Virus record (IMG/VR): IMGVR_UViG_3300037587_000345
Coordinates: 1 to 43,120 of that record
From: a virus
Length of the DNA: 43,120 bases
Strand: one strand, 5' to 3'
Part shown: in pieces, positions 37,064-43,120 of the stretch
How positions within the stretch are numbered: position 1 is the first letter of the stretch
How the letters are laid out: each line of letters opens with the position of its first letter
The notes under the pieces: model-generated
The model's input: only the letters and a program-made list of their open reading frames with translations
Database searches by the model: none
What the model was told of the DNA's origin: nothing
Translations under genes and position numbers: made by a program

Positions 37064-38152
37064 TTAACTAGTTGGGGAGCCGTCCGGGCCAACATCTCTG
37101 AAGCCCTTAATGATCGGGAACTGCGGTATCTTACTATCCCGGAAGAGTTTCTGGTATTGGACGGTGACGTATCGTCCGAGGTATTCATCCACATCCCTGA
37201 CGTATTGTTTGTTGGCATCTTTATCTCCTACCATTGATGACTCAAATGTCCCATTCTCATGGGCTAGTGTAAACACAGGACATCCGTCCTTATCCGGGTT
37301 AATCGCCAAGATGGGGAATTCAGCGTCCATGAACACTTTATACTTCTGTAAGTCCCCACTACGACGACCAAACTTATACTTACCAAGCTTGTTCCTCACC
37401 ATCACACCCTCAAACCCAGCAGTGGTGTAACGCTTGTGCCAACGCTTCACATCGTCTACGTTAAGGGCTGTCTCTGTCTTTACGAGGCGTACAGGGCCAT
37501 CAGGGGCAAGGCCAAAAGAAAGAGCACCGGCTCGGCGGCCATTATCAATACTGGCATCTGCGATGTCGAAAACCCAAAACTCAATGTCTGGAGTAGAGGT
37601 ATTTGTCTTTTGTGTTGCACTTTGAATGTCCTCAAATTCCATGTCATGATTATACAACTCTCCGTCCAACACCACTCCCACCTCAAGATTGGCATCAAAC
37701 CAATCCTCGATGTGTGACAAGTCGGCAGGGAACGTCCGTCCTGTACGTGACGTGAGGGTGACATGTCCCTCATCCACCTTCGTTACGAGACAACGTACAC
37801 CATCAAGTTTAGCTTGTACGCCAGCAGGATAAGTGATGCGATGGCCATGATTATTAAAGTCCAGGGCGAGCATAGGACGTTTGCCCACCTCTGCCGTATC
37901 AGGCGTAATGCCATACCCTTTCCGATCTTTCTGAGCCTTCCACTTACTACGTGCCACCTTGATGGCTTGGGCTTCAGGGGTTGTTTCGTTCGCCTTTCCA
38001 ATATTCTTCCCTTCGACCTTTGTCTCTTTCGTTTGAAGCTTTCCCCCCTCCAGGCCATGTCGAACAAATACTTTATCACCTTCCGTCCACACCCCCCATG
38101 TACGTACTTTACCATTAGCTTCCGGCTTATATAGCTTAACCAAATCCATCAT
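37064..38152 (-). CDS. ATP-dependent DNA ligase with WGR-like N-terminal domain
   Basis: 362 aa. Nucleotidyltransferase motifs: motif I A-K-L-D-G-V-R with nucleophile Lys115, motif III SRTGR (135-139), motif IV LDGELY (162-167), motif IIIa-like FWVFDI (192-197), motif V QKYKV (269-273). The C-terminal part (DEYLGRYVTVQYQKLF ... PQFPIIKGFRD) is an OB-like end. Residues 1-80 (VKLYKPEANGKVRTWGVWTE, then GKNIGKANETTPEAQAI) resemble a WGR domain, known from PARP-type proteins. Role: sealing nicks in phage DNA; the N-domain may aid DNA end recognition. Start ATG 38152 or 38149, directly after a TAG. Confidence 0.9.
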   Translation of the reverse strand: MMDLVKLYKPEANGKVRTWGVWTEGDKVFVRHGLEGGKLQTKETKVEGKNIGKANETTPEAQAIKVARSKWKAQKDRKGYGITPDTAEVGKRPMLALDFNNHGHRITYPAGVQAKLDGVRCLVTKVDEGHVTLTSRTGRTFPADLSHIEDWFDANLEVGVVLDGELYNHDMEFEDIQSATQKTNTSTPDIEFWVFDIADASIDNGRRAGALSFGLAPDGPVRLVKTETALNVDDVKRWHKRYTTAGFEGVMVRNKLGKYKFGRRSGDLQKYKVFMDAEFPILAINPDKDGCPVFTLAHENGTFESSMVGDKDANKQYVRDVDEYLGRYVTVQYQKLFRDSKIPQFPIIKGFRDVGPDGSPTS

Positions 38153-38293
38153 CTACTTAGGGCCTCTTCTGCGTATTACATTATTCTTTCGTTTAAATCT
38201 ACGGGTTTTCCAGTGACTAGGATAAGGTCCACCCCCGTAGAGGTAGAAAGCCTCATCAGCATATTGCCCCACCATCCACGAGGATGCGTCCAT
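38153..38293 (-). CDS. Small basic protein (46 aa)
   Basis: ATG at 38293 has AGGAG six bases upstream; the TAG abuts the ligase ATG (TAGATG). The product MDASSWMVGQYADEAFYLYG continues to a basic tail (HWKTRRFKRKNNVIRRRG). A soluble aromatic head with a nucleic-acid-binding-like tail, perhaps connected with the ligase. No family recognised. Confidence 0.68.
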   Translation of the reverse strand: MDASSWMVGQYADEAFYLYGGGPYPSHWKTRRFKRKNNVIRRRGPK

Positions 38294-38302
38294 AACGTTC
38301 TC

Positions 38303-38572
38303 CTATAATACTTGAAAGCCAGCTTTAGTGAATGCCATGTTAACATATCCCCTCATCTCAACCTGCTCATCCGAGGAGGCTCGTCCTGCTAACCAGAGCA
38401 GAGCCTTGTCTGAGCCATGTGTCGTGTACATGTTTACGAATTCGTTCGACAGGTTGTACAACTTGAGGTTGGAGATTTGTTCCATTGATTGCCCTCCAAG
38501 GGCTTCTATGTGTTTAAAGCATTCAGGGTAGAGAGATACATACTCCTCCCTGTCAATATATATCTTCGCCAT
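38303..38572 (-). CDS. Hypothetical protein (89 aa)
   Basis: The ATG at 38572 shares a base with the previous stop (TAATG). Mostly helical (DREEYVSLYPECFKHIEALG; DKALLWLAGRASSDEQVEMR) with an amphipathic C-terminus. The AGGAG of the next gene lies just behind its stop. Soluble; no family recognised. Confidence 0.76.
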   Translation of the reverse strand: MAKIYIDREEYVSLYPECFKHIEALGGQSMEQISNLKLYNLSNEFVNMYTTHGSDKALLWLAGRASSDEQVEMRGYVNMAFTKAGFQVL

Positions 38573-39333
38573 TATAGATACGCCTCTATTAGGGAGTTAA
38601 TGCGTATAAGGTTAAAATCATAATCCCCAGCAGCCACATTAGACTTATGAACAATCCCTCGAAAATGTTGATTACCTTGTGGCCCTTTATAATCCTCCTC
38701 ATGCAGATAAAAAGCACCAGCAACCATGCCGTTAATAACATCCCCATTAGTTAAGTCCCTCCGCCCATACAAGAAGCATTGCTGATGCCCTTGTGTGAAT
38801 GAATAACCAATGTTTTTGAGACGTGTATCAATCATTCCTCCGTAGGGCTTACCCGTCATGGGGTTGGGGAAGAAGTGGGAGTAGACAACACCATCAATCT
38901 CCACCGGGGTAAGGAAGCCATATACATCCCAGTCACCGAGGTTAAGATGGTCATACGAGAGGAGCCCCTCATATTGACTAGAAGACTCAACAGCCCTCTG
39001 GACCCGATGTTCATGATTACCCATGGTGAATACCATGCGGGGCGTGTATTGTTTCTTCTTATTGACACGTTGTTGTGATTGTAATCGGCGTAGAGGACGG
39101 AGCATAAGATCCATCGCAGCATTACCCGCCTCAACGTCTTTAACATAACGTCTTCCTTCAAATTGAATCTTACCTCGGTCCCATGAGGAGAGGGATGGAA
39201 AATCCCAGTGATCACCTGCATGGATTATCACATCTGGCCTATGGGCCACAATGTAATTACCTAAGGCTTCTAGATGATGTGTAGGAACCCCCTCTTTACA
39301 CTGGGTGTCCGGCACATATAAATGATCTGTCAT
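38572..39333 (-). CDS. Calcineurin-like metallophosphoesterase
   Basis: 253 aa. Metal-site motifs in order: V-P-D-T-Q (6-11; Gln in place of the usual His of D-x-H), I-H-A-G-D-H-W-D (about 37-44), G-N-H-E-H-R (about 105-110), Y-S-H-F (about 151), and a late H (GHQQC, about 183). This is the phage subgroup of the family. It could act on nucleotides, DNA 3' ends or RNA caps; substrate cannot be told from sequence. Start ATG overlaps the previous stop (ATGA). Neighbours ligase and RNR suggest DNA metabolism. Confidence 0.85.
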   Translation of the reverse strand: MTDHLYVPDTQCKEGVPTHHLEALGNYIVAHRPDVIIHAGDHWDFPSLSSWDRGKIQFEGRRYVKDVEAGNAAMDLMLRPLRRLQSQQRVNKKKQYTPRMVFTMGNHEHRVQRAVESSSQYEGLLSYDHLNLGDWDVYGFLTPVEIDGVVYSHFFPNPMTGKPYGGMIDTRLKNIGYSFTQGHQQCFLYGRRDLTNGDVINGMVAGAFYLHEEDYKGPQGNQHFRGIVHKSNVAAGDYDFNLIRINSLIEAYL

Positions 39334-39584
39334 GCGCTATACCTCTGTCGTGATAGGGCGTACATTATCTCTTGGGAAGAGTACATGCCATCATAGAAGA
39401 TCACTGCGTAGAATTGATATCCACATATCCTACTCCTCAGCTCGGATGCTGGGCAGAACACCATCTCCCCATAGATGTCATCCTCTGCCGTCCGCTCCAT
39501 TTTGTAATACTTCAGCCTTCGTTGCCTGCAATACGACTCAGCATCTCCCCAACTCTCTAACACCACTAATGTTCGTTTCTTCAT
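39330..39584 (-). CDS. Hypothetical protein (84 aa)
   Basis: ATG at 39584 overlaps the NrdJ stop (ATGA) with GGGAG upstream; the GTG two codons earlier is less likely. Product MKKRTLVVLESWGDAESYCR has a beta-alpha-beta pattern, Cys-containing middle (ELRSRICGYQFYAVIFYDGM) and a Tyr-rich C-terminus. Coupled to NrdJ, so possibly an RNR helper; the Cys residues do not form a clear glutaredoxin C-x-x-C. Confidence 0.74.
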   Translation of the reverse strand: MKKRTLVVLESWGDAESYCRQRRLKYYKMERTAEDDIYGEMVFCPASELRSRICGYQFYAVIFYDGMYSSQEIMYALSRQRYSA

Positions 39585-41302
39585 GAGCACTCCCGTTGGC
39601 CTGTGGTTTCATTAATAAAACAAGCTGCTGCCTCCTCTTCCTCAGGCTCCGCCTCTGTGGCTACAAGAACACCAAAGCGCTTACCTCCACTATTATATGT
39701 GGTGCAGCCTTTACACCCCATCTTCCAGGCCAACATATAGATGGCCTTGAAATCCTCCCAGGGCATTCCAGGAGACACGTTAATAGTTTTGGACACAGCA
39801 GAGTCTACATACTTCGTACACAACGCCAGGACAGATAGGTGCTCCTGTGCTGTACACTCCGTCGCTGTCTTGCCCTTAACACCCCATGTAGCGAAAGCAT
39901 AGTCCTTGATTTGTTCTACAATAGGGCCTTCAGAGGTTTGGATGGTACGGTCGTATTGGTGGCTGAACACAGGCTCAATACCTCCAGATACATTATCAGC
40001 GGTGATAGATATTGTACCAGTTGGAGCGAAGGAAAGCAAGTGGGAGTTGCGGATTCCATGTTCACTTATTCCTGCACGTATTGTCTCAGGAAGTGTCTTT
40101 ATAAACTCGGCATCCAGATACGCGTCCTCGAACATGGGGAACGCTCCCTTCTCCTTGGCCAATGCCACACTCGCCCGATATGTTTCATCACGCAACACAC
40201 GGAAGATGGATTCCGCTGTATTAAGGAAGCGTTCAGAGCCGTACGAGAAGCCTAGTGCCTCAATAGCATTAGCCAACCCTGTAACCCCCAACCCCATACG
40301 ACGCTTCGCCTGACTCTCCCCTGCTTGTGCCAGTAGGGGAAATACAGTGTTGTCGTGGATGTTGTCCATCGCTCGGACGACAATAGGGATGTCCTGCATT
40401 AGCTGAGCGAAGTTAAAGCTGCGAGTGCCAGCATCGTCGAAGTCAACATACTTAGTGAGATTAAAACTGCCCAGGAGGCAGGCTCCGTTTGGCGGTAATG
40501 GCTGTTCGCCACATGGGTTAGTAGCACTAATAGACTCACAATAGTACAGATTATTAGCATTATTGATACGATCAATGAATAATACTCCTGGCTCCGCCCA
40601 ATCCCATGTTGAGCGCATGATGGTTTCCCACAGCGTAGCAGCATGCACTTGCTTATAGCGACGTCCCTCAAACACCAAGTCGAACATCTCGTCATCTTCC
40701 ACAGCCTTCATGAAAGCGTCCGTGATGCCAATGGAGATGTTGAATGCTGTAAGCTCTGTCCCATTCTGCTTAGCGTGGATGAATTCCTCAATATCAGGAT
40801 GATCGACACGTAACACGCCCATCTGAGCGCCTCGTCTGTGCCCTGCACTGCTCACTGTCTTACATAGGCTATCATAGATACGCATGAAGCTAATAGGCCC
40901 AGAGGACTGAGAGCCCAGCGTAGAGATGAGACTTCCTCGTGGACGGATGGTGGAGAAGTCATATCCTATTCCTCCTCCCTTTCGCATAGTCTGTCCAGCT
41001 TCTTTGGCAATGTCCATAATGGCATCAAAGCTGTCCTCAATGGTAGAGGACACGAAGCAATTGAATGCTGTTGTCTGATTGGGGCTTCCCACAGCCAATT
41101 GTGTACGCCCTCCACCCATGAAGCGCTGTGTTAGGAGGATTTCACGTAACTTACGGAAGTGCTCCTCCCCGTCAGCCAATGCTCCAGCGAAGCGATTTTG
41201 TGCTTCTGTAAAGCTCTCCCCGTCTGCACGATACTTAGTGGCGTGTATCTCTTGTGCCACTCGTGTTTGTGGTCCGTATTGTGTCAATCTATCACCCCTC
41301 AT
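39581..41302 (-). CDS. nrdJ: Class II (adenosylcobalamin-dependent) ribonucleotide reductase
   Basis: 573 aa from ATG 41302 (overlapping the previous gene by 11 bases). Conserved catalytic loop N-P-C-G-E (262-266) with radical Cys264 and Glu266; the partner Cys82 in F-N-C-F; R-K-G-G-G-I-G (107-113); APTGTIS substrate-loop motif near residue 440; and KGCTTYNSGGKR near the C-terminus. A terminal Cys pair (C-x9-C) probably re-reduces the site. No radical-subunit (nrdB) or activase gene lies next to it, as expected for B12-dependent enzymes. No ATP-cone domain. Makes dNDP/dNTP for phage replication. Confidence 0.92.
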   Translation of the reverse strand: MRGDRLTQYGPQTRVAQEIHATKYRADGESFTEAQNRFAGALADGEEHFRKLREILLTQRFMGGGRTQLAVGSPNQTTAFNCFVSSTIEDSFDAIMDIAKEAGQTMRKGGGIGYDFSTIRPRGSLISTLGSQSSGPISFMRIYDSLCKTVSSAGHRRGAQMGVLRVDHPDIEEFIHAKQNGTELTAFNISIGITDAFMKAVEDDEMFDLVFEGRRYKQVHAATLWETIMRSTWDWAEPGVLFIDRINNANNLYYCESISATNPCGEQPLPPNGACLLGSFNLTKYVDFDDAGTRSFNFAQLMQDIPIVVRAMDNIHDNTVFPLLAQAGESQAKRRMGLGVTGLANAIEALGFSYGSERFLNTAESIFRVLRDETYRASVALAKEKGAFPMFEDAYLDAEFIKTLPETIRAGISEHGIRNSHLLSFAPTGTISITADNVSGGIEPVFSHQYDRTIQTSEGPIVEQIKDYAFATWGVKGKTATECTAQEHLSVLALCTKYVDSAVSKTINVSPGMPWEDFKAIYMLAWKMGCKGCTTYNSGGKRFGVLVATEAEPEEEEAAACFINETTGQRECS

Positions 41303-41654
41303 AATTTTGGATGGCGGACAAAGCTTCTTCTGAGTCGCCCAGCATGATTGCGTCACACACGGCGTTCTTCTCTGTCAATAACCCCCCCAACTTTTCCATG
41401 AGCACCTTGTTGGCCTCGGCTACAGCCTCCTGCGAGGGCCTCAAAAAGTCGAACATGTAGGACATTGTGGGGTTTCCCTGAGGCAACTCTGAAAGGTCCT
41501 TCATAGGGGCCTCACCACTAGCTATTTGTGCCTTCATGTCACTATAGGTTAGGGAAGCGGGTTTATACTCCAGTCGAGCCTGATTAACCCTAGCCTTGTA
41601 TACCCCATCTATACGTGTCATTGCGTACTTACGTTGTTGTTGATTCATACTCAT
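41292..41654 (-). CDS. Hypothetical protein (120 aa) upstream of NrdJ
   Basis: The ATG at 41654 uses the last A of the HNH gene's TAA. Helical, with the motifs PASLTYSDMKAQIASGEAPM, MFDFLRPSQEAVAEANKV and ending LSAIQNYEG. The 3' end overlaps nrdJ, so co-translation is likely. Function unknown. Confidence 0.75.
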   Translation of the reverse strand: MSMNQQQRKYAMTRIDGVYKARVNQARLEYKPASLTYSDMKAQIASGEAPMKDLSELPQGNPTMSYMFDFLRPSQEAVAEANKVLMEKLGGLLTEKNAVCDAIMLGDSEEALSAIQNYEG

Positions 41655-42160
41655 TACCCTTTAACTCCATGATTGGCAAAATCGCCATGATACTTTTCCC
41701 GAGCTTCGTGTGCTACAAGCTCGGCAAGCTCTAGGTCATCGTAAATACCAAAATACATCCTCCGGCCTGCGGCCCTCAAGCTCACTTGCCACTTACCGGC
41801 TGCCTTATTCCAGTAGACATTTTTAACTCCCGAGGTGTTTGTGGCGAATAATTTAAGATTTTGGTTGTTCTCTGTGCGTGTTGCAAGACGGAGATTCTCT
41901 ATTCGGTTATCTAATCCATCAACATTTATGTGATCTATAAAGAGTCCTTCAGGAATAGGTCCGTGATGCATCTCGTAAACAACACGGTGGGCCTGAGTCC
42001 TCTTCCCATTTACACTGACCGACCTGTAACCCAACCCGGTTTCTCCACCAGCTTCAAAGCCCACCGTGACTTTATTTGAGGTTTTTGTCTTCCAATACAA
42101 CTTACCCCCTCTGCATTCAAACAGCCGGTGATACTCAGCCACCCTATCTTCATCACTCAT
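41654..42160 (-). CDS. HNH homing endonuclease with AP2 DNA-binding domain
   Basis: 168 aa. GGGAGG lies 7 bases before the ATG; it overlaps the phoH-like gene by 8 bases. HNH core: A-H-R-V-V (His58), I-D-H-I-N (Asp76, His77) and N-R-I-E-N-L-R (85-91). Residues about 105-160 (TSGVKNVYWNKAAGKWQVSL) are an AP2-type DNA-binding domain. Free-standing mobile endonuclease inserted between phoH and the nrdJ pair. No intron or intein is evident around it. Confidence 0.9.
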   Translation of the reverse strand: MSDEDRVAEYHRLFECRGGKLYWKTKTSNKVTVGFEAGGETGLGYRSVSVNGKRTQAHRVVYEMHHGPIPEGLFIDHINVDGLDNRIENLRLATRTENNQNLKLFATNTSGVKNVYWNKAAGKWQVSLRAAGRRMYFGIYDDLELAELVAHEAREKYHGDFANHGVKG

Positions 42161-42845
42161 TCATAGCCTCCCATCTATCAATACCCAGAGTTATAGCTCT
42201 ACAAAACTCGGAGCGAACAATATCTTCAGGACGATCAAATTCCACAAAGCCAATATTGTCTCTCACTTCTGGGATGGAATCCCGCATCCCGAGCAACCAA
42301 GCCAACCCTGATTTGTTGCCCAGACGTGCTTGAGCTATATCCCCTGAAATAATCACCGTACAATGTACACCAACCCGCTTAAGGAAGGTGCTCATCTCAT
42401 GCTTGGTGACGTGCTGAGCTTCATCCAATAGCACGAAACAATCGTCAAAAGTTCTCCCTTGGATAAATTCGAAGGGCACCACCTCTATACTACCCGATTT
42501 AAGATCGGCTGCTACTCGCTCTGATCCCAAGTGCTCTCTGAGGACAGAGGTGTAAGGTACAATCCAAGGAGCGAACTTCTCCAGTGTATCTCCAGGTAAA
42601 AACCCTATGCTCTTAGAGTCTGAAACCGTAGGGCGACATAGAATTACCTTCTGGTGCTTCGAGTTATTCTTGGCTTGTGCAGCCATTGTAGCAGCCACAT
42701 ACGTCTTACCTGTTCCAGCAAACCCCAGCCCCACTGTCACCACGTTCTCAAGAATAGACTTAACATACTCCGCCTGATGCTCACTACGAGGCTCCAGCTC
42801 TATCTTAAATTCCTCTTCACGCTTACGACGATATTTAGATGTCAT
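42153..42845 (-). CDS. phoH: PhoH-like ATPase
   Basis: 230 aa from ATG 42845, which overlaps the upstream gene by 11 bases; an ATG six codons earlier is possible. Walker A G-F-A-G-T-G-K-T (41-48), CRPTVSDSKSIGFLPGDTLE (70-89) typical of PhoH proteins, Walker B V-L-L-D-E-A-Q (138-144), and SGDIAQARL sensor motif. Common in marine phages; the biochemical role is unsettled (RNA helicase/nuclease-related ATPase suggested). Confidence 0.92.
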   Translation of the reverse strand: MTSKYRRKREEEFKIELEPRSEHQAEYVKSILENVVTVGLGFAGTGKTYVAATMAAQAKNNSKHQKVILCRPTVSDSKSIGFLPGDTLEKFAPWIVPYTSVLREHLGSERVAADLKSGSIEVVPFEFIQGRTFDDCFVLLDEAQHVTKHEMSTFLKRVGVHCTVIISGDIAQARLGNKSGLAWLLGMRDSIPEVRDNIGFVEFDRPEDIVRSEFCRAITLGIDRWEAMNE

Positions 42846-43071
42846 TCTCAGCACTCCCCTCATCTATCACTACACGTACAGGACGTCCCTCAGCCTTGTC
42901 TAAGGCATCCACCACTTGCTCATACAACTCACCCTCCTCATCCATATCGTGCTTATATCGCTTCCACTGAGCCCACATGTATGGAAGGAACACAATCCCC
43001 ACCATACACAGCACACCCAAGGCACCAGCCAAGAGCATCACTGAACTCACTAAGTCCATAACTTCATCCAT
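42835..43071 (-). CDS. Single-pass membrane protein (78 aa)
   Basis: AGGAGA lies 8 bases before the ATG at 43071. N-terminal membrane segment (LVSSVMLLAGALGVLCMVGIV and FLPYMWAQ), then a charged tail with DEEGELYEQVVDALDKAEGR. Topology: N-out or N-in cannot be told. Unknown function; it is the first leftward gene visible. Positions 43072-43120 hold only part of the upstream region. Confidence 0.75.
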   Translation of the reverse strand: MDEVMDLVSSVMLLAGALGVLCMVGIVFLPYMWAQWKRYKHDMDEEGELYEQVVDALDKAEGRPVRVVIDEGSAENDI

Positions 43072-43120
43072 ACCATTCTCCTAAGATAGTTGATATGTGA
43101 CTAGAAAGGCTGCTGCAAGG

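Noticed and set aside
37045-37218. Upstream part of the 83-codon frame ending at 36967
   Set aside because: Lies fully inside the ligase gene and is Ser/Thr/Arg-rich shadow sequence.
1-43120. CRISPR arrays, insertion sequences, integrase, attachment sites, tRNA genes
   Set aside because: Scanned by eye on both strands; no regularly spaced repeats, transposase, tyrosine or serine recombinase signatures or tRNA folds were seen.

Overview
The window is a contiguous piece of a lytic tailed-phage genome of podovirus type. It has a large terminase, portal, scaffold, coat protein, tail-tube-like and internal virion (ejection) proteins, but no tail tape measure, sheath or baseplate genes. No integrase, excisionase or CI-like repressor is visible. 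The two clearest promoters match the bacterial sigma-70 consensus, ribosome binding sites are GGAG-like, and base composition is moderate. Together with a class II (B12-dependent) ribonucleotide reductase, PhoH and a PHB-depolymerase-like hydrolase, this suggests a marine or aquatic proteobacterial host, probably a gammaproteobacterium (inference). DNA polymerase, primase and helicase are absent, so the window is only part of a larger genome. Layout: (1) 1-5325, minus strand: a tightly packed, mostly overlapping operon of about 17 small genes, many coding for short membrane proteins, with one enzyme, a cysteine-type alpha/beta hydrolase resembling intracellular polyhydroxybutyrate depolymerases. 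(2) 5326-7200: a divergent control region. About 1.5 kb carries no convincing gene but many hairpins, perfect palindromes, repeated ATGCAT sites and G-rich runs, followed by one doubtful small ORF and a consensus promoter (7142-7169) facing right. (3) 7201-12091, plus strand: a winged-helix protein, small hypothetical genes, a sigma-factor-like protein, and the small and large terminase subunits. (4) 12103-22352, plus: portal, scaffold, major coat protein with a terminator behind it, tail-tube-like proteins, fibre, a triple LamG-like adhesin and a fibre-assembly-like protein. (5) 22354-30467, plus: a second consensus promoter and six ejection-type proteins, including one with seven exact 11-residue repeats. 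(6) 30460-32063: lysis cassette with a small hydrophobic holin candidate, an M15-type peptidase endolysin, an XhlA-like coiled-coil/TM protein and a small amphipathic protein. (7) 32063-35634: further virion or adhesin proteins, including a lectin-like fibre and two tandem paralogues. (8) A bidirectional terminator at 35646-35698. (9) 35711-43071, minus: small genes, ATP-dependent DNA ligase with a WGR-like N-terminus, a metallophosphoesterase, class II ribonucleotide reductase (NrdJ), an HNH/AP2 homing endonuclease, PhoH and a membrane protein. The left and right minus blocks look like accessory and nucleotide-metabolism genes that prepare the host. The plus block looks like the packaging, virion and lysis programme. 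Stop/start overlaps (ATGA, GTGA, TAATG) link most neighbours, so translational coupling appears to be the main organising principle. Several genes are too short for ordinary ORF cut-offs (17 to 59 codons) and were recognised by ribosome binding sites and exact overlap with neighbours. All family assignments come from reading motifs by eye; no database search was run.
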